A stretch of 64,000 nt of DNA, taken from contig NZ_CP071632.1 of the NCBI RefSeq assembly GCF_017357385.1, positions 687,501-751,500 of the forward strand. Reading direction: 5' to 3'. Made by a program: the position numbers and the translations under genes. Origin of the DNA: Rhizobium sp. NZLR1. GTDB taxonomy: Bacteria; Pseudomonadota; Alphaproteobacteria; Rhizobiales; Rhizobiaceae. The notes beneath the pieces were generated by a model, which was not told the origin of the DNA, made no database searches, and worked only from the letters and a program-made list of their open reading frames with translations. Shown piece by piece: positions 54,990 to 63,657 of the stretch; positions within the stretch are counted from its first letter, which is position 1, and the number at the start of each line of letters is the position of its first letter.

Positions 54990-55901
54990 ATGACCAGCAT
55001 TTTGACCAACGTCGCGGCCATGGCCGCGCTTCAGACACTCCGCGGAATCAATGACGGCCTTGAGGCTACGCAGAATCGCGTATCATCGGGCTACCGCGTC
55101 GAAAAGGCAGCCGACAACGCGGCTTACTGGTCGATCGCAACGACGATGCGTTCGGACAACAAGGCACTCTCCGCCGTCTCCGACGCCCTCGGCCTCGGCG
55201 CCGCCAAGGTCGACACCGCTTACTCTGCCATGGACAGCGCCATCGACATCATCAGCGAAATCAAGGCGAAGATCGTCGCCGCGACCGAAAAGGGCGTCGA
55301 CAAGACCAAGGTCCAGGAAGAAATCGGCCAGCTGCAACAGCAGCTCCTGAGCATCGCGCAGTCGGCTTCCTTCTCCGGTGAAAACTGGGTTGCTGGTGCT
55401 GACGGCACCAAGAGCGTCGTTTCTACTTTCGTGCGCGATGGCAGCGGCAATGTCTCAGTCAAGACGACCGATTACATCCTGGACACGAGCTCCATGGGCA
55501 ACGTTCTCTTCGGCATGACCTCGACTGGCACGATCGACACGAGCTCCGGCATTATCGGCACATCATACGGCACTATCGGCTCGATCTACTCGATGGACAT
55601 CAGCACCTTCGGTTCGCCTGAGATTTCCATGGCCCTGACCTCGATCGAGGCTGGCCTGGATGCCATGACCAAGGCTGCCTCGCAGCTCGGCTCTATTTCC
55701 ACGCGCATCGAACTGCAGGAAAACTTCGTTGGAGCACTCAGTGATTCGATTGACTCGGGTGTCGGCCGCCTCGTTGACGCCAATATGGAAGAGGAATCGA
55801 GCAAGCTGACGGCCTTGCAAACGCAGCAGCAACTGGCTATCCAGTCGCTGTCGATCGCCAACTCCAGCGCGCAGAACATCCTCACGCTGTTCCGCAGCTA
55901 A
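54990..55901 (+). CDS. flaC: flagellin FlaC
   Basis: 303 residues, of the same type as FlaA and FlaB but more diverged in the middle (residues 150-220, with STGTIDTSSGIIGTSYGTIG). N- and C-terminal assembly domains are intact (SGYRVEKAADNAAYWSIATT; ending ILTLFRS). Preceded by AAGGGGCAA, ended by its own terminator. Confidence 0.92.
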   Translation: MTSILTNVAAMAALQTLRGINDGLEATQNRVSSGYRVEKAADNAAYWSIATTMRSDNKALSAVSDALGLGAAKVDTAYSAMDSAIDIISEIKAKIVAATEKGVDKTKVQEEIGQLQQQLLSIAQSASFSGENWVAGADGTKSVVSTFVRDGSGNVSVKTTDYILDTSSMGNVLFGMTSTGTIDTSSGIIGTSYGTIGSIYSMDISTFGSPEISMALTSIEAGLDAMTKAASQLGSISTRIELQENFVGALSDSIDSGVGRLVDANMEEESSKLTALQTQQQLAIQSLSIANSSAQNILTLFRS

Positions 55902-55965
55902 GCCAGGCGCTGAAGCTGGACCGAATCTTGCGCCATCGTTCGGCAGCAAGCAGAAAGCCTCCCGG

Positions 55966-55993
55966 ACCGCGCCCGAAACGGCGCGGTTTTTTC
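55966..55993 (+). terminator. rho-independent terminator after flaC
   Basis: ACCGCGCC (55966) and GGCGCGGT (55980) form a stem around a six-base loop and are followed by a T-run. Confidence 0.88.
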
Positions 55994-56133
55994 TTTTATA
56001 TCAATAGCTTGCCTGCCGCCGTGATCGGCGCGGCGAGTTCAGCGCCGCGCTCTTGCCGAACAGGTTGATATCGAGTTAACCTCGCTTTGAGTTGATTTGC
56101 TTTTGCGACACGCCGGTAGAAACGCTGCCGGAG

Positions 56134-56175
56134 GCATGACGCCACTTTAGTCGCCGCCGGCAATCCGGCCTGCCC
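56134..56175 (+). promoter_or_regulatory. bipartite motif of che/flagellin promoters, flaD copy
   Basis: GCATGACGCC at 56134 and TCCGGCCTGCCC at 56164, 24 bases between blocks; the second block is 38 bases before the flaD start. A near CtrA box (TTAA-N7-TTGA) lies at 56076. Confidence 0.55.
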
Positions 56176-56201
56176 TTTTACCTTACTCCGAGAGCCTGTC
56201 G

Positions 56202-57164
56202 ATGACCGTTAAGATTACCAGCGCGGCCGCGGTGAATGCGCTTGCGGTGCTGCGCAGCATCAACAAAGAAGCCGGCCAGACCCAGCAGCAAGTGTCCTCG
56301 GGATATCGTATCGAGACGGCCGCCGACGATGCGTCCTACTGGTCGGTTGCGACCGTCATGCGCTCGGACAGCACCAATCTCGGGACGATCGGGGATGCGC
56401 TCGGTCTCGGCGCGGCCAAGGTGGACGCGACCTACACGGCGATGAATTCGGCGATCGATCTCATGGGCCAGATTCGTGCCAAGCTTGTGTCGGCGAAAGA
56501 GCCGGGCACCGACAAGGACAAGATCAACGCCGAGATCAGCGAATACAAACAGCAACTGCAGACGGTCGTTGAATCGACCTCGTTTGCGGGCGAGAACTGG
56601 CTGCTGAACGGCAATACCACGGCGCCCCCGACATGGTCGGTCATCTCAAGCTTCGTGCGCGCTCCGACCGGCGAATATCAGGCCCGGACCATCGATTTCC
56701 CGTCGTCGCAGACCATCCTCATCGACGAGAACAATGCGAGCGGTGGCCTGTTCACCAAGGCGGTCGACGCCAATGCGATCAACAACAACGGCGCGACGGC
56801 GCGCAACTACTATCTGCTGAACGCCAACTCGGCCACGCCGACGACAGGGACGGAAATTGCGATCGGCCAGAATACGACCGATGCGCAACTCACCGATATG
56901 CTTGATGTGACCGACTCGCTGCTCTCCTCGCTGACGACGACGGCTGCTTCGATCGGCGTGATGAAGACGCGTATCGACGATCAGATAGATTACACTGCCG
57001 ATCTCGCCGATTCGATCGACAAGAGCGTCGGTGCGCTCGTCGATACCGACATGGACGAGGCTTCGATCCGGCAGAAGGCGATCGAAACCCAGAAGCAGAT
57101 GGCTGTCGAAGCAATCTCGATCCTCAACACGGCTTCGAGCAAGATTCTGATTCTGCTGGAATAA
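56202..57164 (+). CDS. flaD: flagellin FlaD
   Basis: 320 residues. The assembly ends are flagellin-like (SSGYRIETAADDASYWSVAT; ending AISILNTASSKILILLE) but it is clearly more diverged than FlaA-FlaC and carries a different, longer central region (residues 140-245, with NTTAPPTWSVISSFVRAPTG). It is probably a minor filament subunit. The C-terminus ends in LLE rather than LFR. Confidence 0.88.
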   Translation: MTVKITSAAAVNALAVLRSINKEAGQTQQQVSSGYRIETAADDASYWSVATVMRSDSTNLGTIGDALGLGAAKVDATYTAMNSAIDLMGQIRAKLVSAKEPGTDKDKINAEISEYKQQLQTVVESTSFAGENWLLNGNTTAPPTWSVISSFVRAPTGEYQARTIDFPSSQTILIDENNASGGLFTKAVDANAINNNGATARNYYLLNANSATPTTGTEIAIGQNTTDAQLTDMLDVTDSLLSSLTTTAASIGVMKTRIDDQIDYTADLADSIDKSVGALVDTDMDEASIRQKAIETQKQMAVEAISILNTASSKILILLE

Positions 57165-57365
57165 AGGTGAGCGCGATCGCGGATGGCGGCGCCATTCATC
57201 CTCGCGCAAGTTTGACTTCCTAGTTTCCGGCACGAAGGCATCGTCCGAATCCGTGCCGGCGCAAGGTGAAGCCCTTGCCCGTTTCGAAGCGACATGCCGG
57301 CGCGCAAGGTCGTTTTGAGCGGGGGTGGATATGCTGCATGCCTCCCGAATGCTGGATGGTTTTTT

Positions 57366-57995
57366 ATGAGCATTACGCTTTCCCGGTATTTGAAGGACTT
57401 CGGTGAACCGGAACCGTCAGCGCCGATCATCGACATCGACGATTTCGGCGGCGACGGTTTTCCCGAAATGCCAAGCGAACCGCCAATCGACGTCGAGGCG
57501 GAGCGCCGCGAAGCCTATGCGCAAGGTCATGCCGCAGCCACCGCTGATTTGACCGAGAAATTCCAAGCCGAGGCGCGGGCGCTGGCCGAGGTCCATGCGC
57601 GTGAGTTCGAGGAGCTGAAGCTTCGCTACGAAGTCGAGGCGGCGGCGGTCATTGGCTCCCGCATTCGCGATATCGCCGAAGAGGTCGCACAGCTGGTCAG
57701 CGCCGGCGCCGCCGTCGCCTTAGCACCTGTGATGACCGAAGCGCTGGCCGCCAAGGCTGCCGAAAGCCTCGCCGTCCTGCTGCGTGACGCGATCCTCGAG
57801 GGTGCCGCCGGCCCGATTGTCATGCGCGGGCCGACCCGGCTTTTCGAACTCCTAACGGCCGAACTCGGCGAACATGCTGGGGCGGTTCGACACGTTGAGA
57901 CTGACGATATCGATCTTGCCGTCGAAATCGGTGAATCCGTCATCGTCACCCGTATGTCCGCCTGGGCGGCCAGCTTGAAGAAAGTTCTCGAATGA
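57366..57995 (+). CDS. FliH-like flagellar assembly protein
   Basis: 209 residues from the ATG at 57366; the frame extends 24 codons upstream. An acidic Pro-rich N-terminus (residues 15-45) is followed by REAYAQGHAAATADL, the AYxxG-type repeat start of FliH, then a long helical region and a C-terminal alpha/beta part (LTAELGEHAGAVRHVETDDI). This is the layout of FliH, the negative regulator and stalk partner of FliI. It overlaps motB by four bases. Identification rests on layout, not on a strong sequence match. Confidence 0.65.
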   Translation: MSITLSRYLKDFGEPEPSAPIIDIDDFGGDGFPEMPSEPPIDVEAERREAYAQGHAAATADLTEKFQAEARALAEVHAREFEELKLRYEVEAAAVIGSRIRDIAEEVAQLVSAGAAVALAPVMTEALAAKAAESLAVLLRDAILEGAAGPIVMRGPTRLFELLTAELGEHAGAVRHVETDDIDLAVEIGESVIVTRMSAWAASLKKVLE

Positions 57996-59329
57996 GCGAA
58001 GGCGAAAACCACCACCACGGCAAGAACGAGATCATCATCGTCAAGAGACATGGCGGCGGTGATCACGATGGCGCCCATGGCGGTGCGTGGAAAATTGCCT
58101 ATGCCGACTTCATGACGGCGATGATGGCGTTCTTCCTGGTCATGTGGCTGGTCAATGCCGCCAATGAGGAGACCAAGGCCTCGGTCGCGACCTATTTCAA
58201 TCCGATCAAGCTCTCCGACGAAAAGCCGACCGAAAAGGGACTGAAGAAGCCCGTCGACAACGCCGAAGGCGAGGAGAAGCAGGAAAAGTCGAAACAGAAG
58301 GAAGAAAACCCGAACGACGGCAAATCGGCGGCGGATGGTGACGATCAGACATCGACATCAGGTGACCAGACCAATTATTCCGAGGCCGATTTCTTCGAAA
58401 ATCCTTATTCGGTTCTCGCCGAAATCGCGCAGGAAGTCGGCCAGCAGGCCAATGTCAGCGCCAAGGGCGATGGCGGTGCCGCCGATTCCGGCCCGGCCAC
58501 CGGCGCCGATGGCGGCGAGGCCTATCGTGATCCCTTCGATCCAGATTTTTGGACGAAGCAGGTCGAGGTCACGACAGCCGGCAAGTCCACCCCTCCGGGC
58601 AAGAACGACGAGCAGGCGGCCGAGAGCGGGACAACCGAGATCGCCAAGGTCGAGGATATGAAGCCGATGCCGCTGACCACCGATCAGAAGGCCACCGGTC
58701 AGGAACCCAAGGAAACCAAGACCGCGGCCGAGACCAAGGACGGCAAGGCGCCGGGTGACAAAAAGTCCGGCGACAAGAAGGCTGGCGATAAGAAGGCCGA
58801 AGCGCAAAAGGACGCCGATCATCGGAAGGATGCCGACAAGAGCGCGGCAGAGACCGAGCAGCAGCAGAAGGAAGCCGAGCAGCTGCAGGAGCAGATCGCC
58901 CAGCAGATCGGCGGCGTTGCCGGCAAGCTTGCCGAAGGCCTGACCGTGACGGCATCCGAAGGCGGATTGCTGGTCAGCATCTCCGACCAGAACGACGATT
59001 CGATGTTCAATATCGGTTCTGCGGTTCCACGCCAGGAGATGGTGCTCGCCATGGAAAAGATTGGCGCAATCCTGAAGGAGAGGGGTGGCGCGGTCGCCAT
59101 CCGCGGCCACACGGACGGGCGCCCGTACAAGGGCGGGCAGAATGAGAACTGGCGGCTTTCGATGGACCGCGCCCAGAGCGCCTATTACATGCTCGTGCGC
59201 GGCGGGTTCGACGAGAAGCGCATCTCCCAGGTCTCGGGCTTCGCCGACCGTCGGCTGAAGCTGCCGTCCGACCCGTTCAACGCGACCAACCGCCGGATTG
59301 AGATTCTGGTGCAGGCGGATCAAGGATAA
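57992..59329 (+). CDS. motB: flagellar motor stator protein MotB
   Basis: 445 residues. A single membrane helix near the N-terminus with the proton-path Asp (YADFMTAMMAFFLVMWLVN). A long middle stretch rich in Lys, Glu, Asp and Gly (residues 75-300) follows, then an OmpA-like peptidoglycan-binding domain (VAIRGHTDGRPYKGGQNENW, NATNRRIEILVQ). Anchors the stator to the cell wall. The long charged middle is usual for rhizobial MotB and offers a docking surface for MotC. Confidence 0.95.
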   Translation: MSEGENHHHGKNEIIIVKRHGGGDHDGAHGGAWKIAYADFMTAMMAFFLVMWLVNAANEETKASVATYFNPIKLSDEKPTEKGLKKPVDNAEGEEKQEKSKQKEENPNDGKSAADGDDQTSTSGDQTNYSEADFFENPYSVLAEIAQEVGQQANVSAKGDGGAADSGPATGADGGEAYRDPFDPDFWTKQVEVTTAGKSTPPGKNDEQAAESGTTEIAKVEDMKPMPLTTDQKATGQEPKETKTAAETKDGKAPGDKKSGDKKAGDKKAEAQKDADHRKDADKSAAETEQQQKEAEQLQEQIAQQIGGVAGKLAEGLTVTASEGGLLVSISDQNDDSMFNIGSAVPRQEMVLAMEKIGAILKERGGAVAIRGHTDGRPYKGGQNENWRLSMDRAQSAYYMLVRGGFDEKRISQVSGFADRRLKLPSDPFNATNRRIEILVQADQG

Positions 59330-59333
59330 CAGG

Positions 59334-60629
59334 ATGGCGCGTCGGCAGTATCGCTATGTCGGATTTGTGGCCCTCGGCCTGGCGTTGCTTTCGTCGGCCG
59401 CAGGCAGGGCGCAGGATCCGGACGATCTCGAGCCGTACAAGATGATGCGGTCGCTGCAGTTCGTGCAGGATTCCGTGGTCTCCGGCGATCATTCGGCCGG
59501 TGAGATGCAGCGCTTCATGCTGGGCACGATCGACGAGCGGCTGCGCAGCGTCGATACGTCGGTCTTCGATGACGACCGCAATGTCGACGCAGCGCTGATC
59601 TACGCGATGAGCGGCGGCAATCCGCAGACGCTGGAATATCTGATCGTCCACGACGTCAACGGCTATTTCGACAACCGTGTTACCGATGTGCTCAGAAAAT
59701 ATCTGAGCGGCAAGGGGCTGCTCGTCGCCAAGACGCTGGAGGAGACCGCCAGGGAATACCGCGACAAGAAGATCGGCCCTTACCTTGCATTGATCGGCGG
59801 CAACGTGCTGATCGCGACGAAGCCGGCAGACGCACTCGATCTCTACGACCAGGCGCGCCTTGCGGCGCCGGGCACGATCGTCGAGGAAGCGGCGCTGCGC
59901 CGCTCGGTCGCCATCTGCGTCGACAAGGGGATGCTCGACCGGGGAATGGCCTATTCGCAGCGTTATATCAGGCGCTTCCTGCATTCGCCCTATGCCAGCC
60001 AGTTCGCCGATCTTTTCGTCACGCTCGTCGTCGGCCACGATCACGACGTGAAGCCGCAGGATGTCATCGACATCCTGTCCTTCATGGACGCGCCGCGCCA
60101 ACGCGAGGTCTATCTGCGCATCGCCCGCGCTGCCGCGATCGCGGGTAAGCCGGAGCTGGCCCACATGGCGGTCGAGCGTGTGCAGTCGCTTGGCGGCGGC
60201 ACCGACAATGCCTTCGGTCCGCTGGCGAATTTCTATGGCGGCATGGCCGGCCTTCCCACCGAGGATATCGACCGGGCGGCGAAGAATGTCAGCGACATCG
60301 CTGGCAACACGCTTTCACCGCGCGATCAGGCGCTGCAGGAGGCGGCGCGATCGATTGCCGAGCAGATCCTGCGCGCTCCCGATCCGGCAAGCCTGACACA
60401 AGCCTCGAACCCTAACACTTCTAATCAAGAAATCACTTCTGAAAAGGCTGCGGCTATAGAGACGCAACCGGGAGCGCCAGGCGCGCTTCCCGAGCCTGTT
60501 CCGGGAGGTGTGGCATCGACTGGCCAGAGCCAGGGTACCGACCCCTCATTCAACGCATTTGTGACGACCAATCGGTCCAAGCTCGACGAGATCGACGGTC
60601 TTCTGGCGCAGGAAGGCAACGAACAATGA
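59334..60629 (+). CDS. motC: periplasmic motility protein MotC
   Basis: 431 residues from the ATG at 59334. Signal peptide at 1-26 (LALGLALLSSAAGRAQ-type core). The mature protein is helical and repeat-like and ends in a Ser/Pro/Gln-rich tail. In S. meliloti MotC sits in the periplasm, binds MotB and is needed for rotation. It starts four bases after motB and overlaps fliK by four bases. Confidence 0.9.
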   Translation: MARRQYRYVGFVALGLALLSSAAGRAQDPDDLEPYKMMRSLQFVQDSVVSGDHSAGEMQRFMLGTIDERLRSVDTSVFDDDRNVDAALIYAMSGGNPQTLEYLIVHDVNGYFDNRVTDVLRKYLSGKGLLVAKTLEETAREYRDKKIGPYLALIGGNVLIATKPADALDLYDQARLAAPGTIVEEAALRRSVAICVDKGMLDRGMAYSQRYIRRFLHSPYASQFADLFVTLVVGHDHDVKPQDVIDILSFMDAPRQREVYLRIARAAAIAGKPELAHMAVERVQSLGGGTDNAFGPLANFYGGMAGLPTEDIDRAAKNVSDIAGNTLSPRDQALQEAARSIAEQILRAPDPASLTQASNPNTSNQEITSEKAAAIETQPGAPGALPEPVPGGVASTGQSQGTDPSFNAFVTTNRSKLDEIDGLLAQEGNEQ

Positions 60630-62074
60630 TGGATATGAGCGTCTCCGGCGGAGCCGCCGGTGCGGAGTCCGCCGCGATTACGAAATCTGCGCGACCGGCC
60701 GGTAAAGACGATACGGCCGGCCAAAAGAATGGCTTCTCCGACGCACTTGCCAAGGCAAGTGGTGGTACCGCCAATGACGACGCCGACGATGCGCAGCCGG
60801 ATCAGGGTGCGGTTGCTGATGGCAGCGCCGAGAAAGTGGCGCGGACGATCCGCGGCCGCAACGGCGCAAAACCGTTGATCGATCTCGGCGACGCCGCGCT
60901 GAAGGCACAGGCTGAGGTGCAGCCGGAAACGATCGCCAATGCCGAAAAGGTCGCGGCAAAGCCTGGAAAGGCCGCGGTCAAAATGCCGGCGGATCTCGCC
61001 TTCGGCAAGCTCGACCCAAAGGACCGCTCGGCAGACGAGGTCGTTCAGGCGGCTAAAGGCGGCAAACACGCCAGGGCCGACGCATTGGAAACCGACACCG
61101 ACAACGACGGCGACGTTGATGACGGCGGCATTTCCGATGTCCTCGGCCTGCTGAAGCAGGAACCGACCGACGGCGCGGTCGCTTTATCGGCGGCAGCAGG
61201 CGCGCATCACACTTCCGCCAAAGCCGATGAAGTCAAACCTGACGGCAAGAAACTCGATGGTATCGACGCCAAGGCAGGCGGCCATGCGTCGGACGCCCTG
61301 GCGGTCGTCAGCGGCAACGTCGACAGCGGCAAGGCGGATGACGTCAAGGTTCCCGGATCGGAGAATGCCGAATCCGCCGACGGCAGGACGTTCAGGATCA
61401 GCCGCGCCGATGGCCGTGGTGTCTCTATGGATGTTCACCTCGGCACCGATCAGGCCGGGCCGAAGGACGGCTCGAAGAAGGCCGATGTCGAAAATGTTTC
61501 GGTCCTTGAATCGCGCCGCTATATCGGCCTGATGCAGAATTCGAATTCCGCCTCCGTCACTGCCGCTCTCTCCGGCGATTCCGAATGGGCGCGCGCCATG
61601 GAGCCGAGCTCGGCACTCTCCAACGCGGCGGAATGGACGAGCACCGGCAAGGTGGTCAATACGCTGAAGATCCAGATGAACCCGCTCGATCTCGGCTTGG
61701 TGACGGCGACTATGCGCCTGTCCGGCGACGCCCTGAACATCGACCTCAAGGTCGAAACCGGCGCGGCGTACCGTCAGATGAAGGAAGATCACGGCAAGAT
61801 TCTCGAAGCTCTGCGCAGCCAGGGCTACGCCGTCGACAACGTCACCATCAGCATGGCGCCGGTCGAGCGTAGCGACGCCGGCAACCAGGCCGGCAGCCAA
61901 AGCCAGGCCTCTCAGCAGCAGTCGCTCCCCCAGCAGGGGCAGGGCGGCGAGGCGCGCGAGCGCCACAATCAGACGGCACAGCGGACGGATGGGGGCTTCA
62001 ATGGCGCAGGCGAGACCGGTATTGAAGACGTTTCTGCTGGCCGCAGCAGCGGCATTGGCGGCGTTTACCTCTGA
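60626..62074 (+). CDS. fliK: flagellar hook-length control protein FliK
   Basis: 482 residues. Residues 1-330 are low in complexity, Ala/Lys/Asp/Gly-rich, as expected for the ruler part. The C-terminal Flg_hook domain is clear: LKIQMNPLDLGLVTATMRLS, then ILEALRSQGYAVDNVTISMA, followed by a Gln/Ser-rich tail. It measures the hook and switches FlhB specificity. The ATG at 60626 overlaps the motC stop. Its last 74 bases overlap the transglycosylase gene in another frame. Confidence 0.88.
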   Translation: MMDMSVSGGAAGAESAAITKSARPAGKDDTAGQKNGFSDALAKASGGTANDDADDAQPDQGAVADGSAEKVARTIRGRNGAKPLIDLGDAALKAQAEVQPETIANAEKVAAKPGKAAVKMPADLAFGKLDPKDRSADEVVQAAKGGKHARADALETDTDNDGDVDDGGISDVLGLLKQEPTDGAVALSAAAGAHHTSAKADEVKPDGKKLDGIDAKAGGHASDALAVVSGNVDSGKADDVKVPGSENAESADGRTFRISRADGRGVSMDVHLGTDQAGPKDGSKKADVENVSVLESRRYIGLMQNSNSASVTAALSGDSEWARAMEPSSALSNAAEWTSTGKVVNTLKIQMNPLDLGLVTATMRLSGDALNIDLKVETGAAYRQMKEDHGKILEALRSQGYAVDNVTISMAPVERSDAGNQAGSQSQASQQQSLPQQGQGGEARERHNQTAQRTDGGFNGAGETGIEDVSAGRSSGIGGVYL

Positions 62075-62579
62075 GGCGATCGCTTCCACCGGCGCCTGCG
62101 AGCGTGAGATCCAGTCGGCAGCTGCCAAATACGGCATCCCGGAAGGCATCCTCTATTCGGTCGGCCTGACGGAGACTGGCCGCAAGGGCTCGCTTTATCC
62201 CTACGCCATGAACGTCGAAGGCAGGGCGGTCTTTCCGCCCTCGGAGCAGGACGCGATGAGACAGTTCGATGTCGCCCGCAGCAGCGGCGCCAAGCTTATC
62301 GACATCGGCTGCATGCAGATCAACCACTACTATCATGGCGAAAACTTCGGCTCGGCCGAAGATATGTTCGACCCGCATCGCAATGTGGAGTATGCGGCAA
62401 AATTCCTCCGCAACCTGCATGACCGTCACGAGACATGGACGATGGCGGTAGCCAGATACCATGCGGGTCCTAACAATGACCCCGCGCAGAAGCAATATGT
62501 CTGCCGCGTCATCGCCAATCTGGTCGCCACGGGCTACGGCAAGTGGACTCCCAATGCGAGTAACTTTTGTCGAAATTGA
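62001..62579 (+). CDS. lytic transglycosylase (SLT domain) of the flagellar region
   Basis: 192 residues from the ATG at 62001 (a start at 61989 adds four residues). Signal peptide at about 1-29 (TFLLAAAAALAAFTSEAIAS). The SLT domain follows: YGIPEGILYSVGLTETGRKG with the catalytic Glu in LTETG, DIGCMQINHYYH and MAVARYHAGPNND. It cuts peptidoglycan in the periplasm, presumably to let the rod through. It overlaps fliK by 74 bases and is upstream of rem. No flgJ is seen in the window, so it may stand in for it. Confidence 0.85.
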   Translation: MAQARPVLKTFLLAAAAALAAFTSEAIASTGACEREIQSAAAKYGIPEGILYSVGLTETGRKGSLYPYAMNVEGRAVFPPSEQDAMRQFDVARSSGAKLIDIGCMQINHYYHGENFGSAEDMFDPHRNVEYAAKFLRNLHDRHETWTMAVARYHAGPNNDPAQKQYVCRVIANLVATGYGKWTPNASNFCRN

Positions 62580-62667
62580 TTCAACCAAAGATGGAGTAGG
62601 CATATTGTGACGAAACTGTGTCACAATATGGCGGGAATCCGGCGTGAATCACCTGCGCAAGTCATAA

Positions 62668-62683
62668 TTAAGAGACCGTTAAC
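62668..62683 (+). promoter_or_regulatory. CtrA-type box upstream of rem
   Basis: TTAA at 62668, seven bases (GAGACCG), TTAAC at 62679: an exact TTAA-N7-TTAAC match. It lies about 180 bases before the rem start. A near match (TTAA-N7-TTAG) follows at 62754-62768. Confidence 0.55.
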
Positions 62684-62859
62684 TTTTCCACGAAATTTTG
62701 GTGTGCATAAACAATAGTACCCACTAGATATAGATCAAATCGCCACAAGGATCTTAATCAATTATTAGTTTCTGCCATTAACTTTAACGAGTTGTCGCCG
62801 ATTCCTGCGATTCGTACCCATAGATCATCGAAGTGCCACACTGATTCGGAGGCGGACGA

Positions 62860-63531
62860 ATGATCGTCGTGGTTGATGAGCGTGAGCTCGTAAAAGATGG
62901 ATACACATCTCTGTTTGGCCGTGAGGGCATTCCCTCCACCGGCTTTGATCCGACGGAATTTGGCGAGTGGGTACAGACCGCTGCCGATTCCGATATAGCG
63001 GCAGTCGAGGCCTTCCTGATCGGTCAGGGTCAGCGTAACTACGAATTGCCCCGGGCGATCCGGGACCGGTCAATGGCGCCGGTGATTGCAGTCAGCGACC
63101 AGCACTCGTTGGAAAACACCCTTGCACTGTTCGATTGCGGCGTCGACGACGTAGTGCGCAAACCGGTGCATCCCCGCGAAATTCTCGCAAGGGCGGCCGC
63201 GATCCGGCGCCGGCTGAAGGCGATCTCCAACTACACCGAGATCGGCGGGATCCGTGTTTTCTCGGATGGCCGCGACCCCGAGATCAACGGCGAAGTCTTC
63301 GCGCTTCCCCGGCGCGAGCGCCGCATCCTCGAATATTTGATCGCCAATCGCGGTCGCAGGGTCACCAAGACCCAGATCTTCAACGCCATCTACGGAATCT
63401 TCGATGAAGAGGTCGAGGAGAACGTCGTCGAAAGCCACATCTCGAAGCTGCGCAAGAAGCTGCGCAAGAAGCTCGGCGTCGATCCGGTCGATTCCAAGCG
63501 CTTCCTTGGCTACTGCATCGATTGGGCCTGA
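62860..63531 (+). CDS. rem: transcriptional regulator of motility Rem (OmpR-type)
   Basis: 223 residues. The N-terminal receiver-like domain ([14 protein letters not shown]) has Glu50 where the phospho-acceptor Asp would be (AAVEAFLIG), so it is probably not phosphorylated. The C-terminal winged helix is intact ([38 protein letters not shown]). Rem is the class IB activator of the rhizobial hierarchy: VisNR activates rem, Rem activates basal-body, motor and, indirectly, flagellin genes. It is preceded by a 280-base AT-rich region with CtrA-type boxes. Confidence 0.93.
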   Translation: MIVVVDERELVKDGYTSLFGREGIPSTGFDPTEFGEWVQTAADSDIAAVEAFLIGQGQRNYELPRAIRDRSMAPVIAVSDQHSLENTLALFDCGVDDVVRKPVHPREILARAAAIRRRLKAISNYTEIGGIRVFSDGRDPEINGEVFALPRRERRILEYLIANRGRRVTKTQIFNAIYGIFDEEVEENVVESHISKLRKKLRKKLGVDPVDSKRFLGYCIDWA

Positions 63532-63657
63532 TTTTTCCGGCCGGGCGGCGGCGCCCGGCTGAACCTCGATATTGGCCTCGCAGCTCGCCCTGACAGACAG
63601 CTTCACGCAAGGCCCGACAAATACTCTCGAGCTTAACAGGTAAAACGAGGTTTTCAG

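Noticed and set aside
63540..63559. GCCGGGC/GCCCGGC hairpin after rem
   Set aside because: No T-run follows on the plus strand, so it is not called a terminator; it may just be leader structure of flgE.
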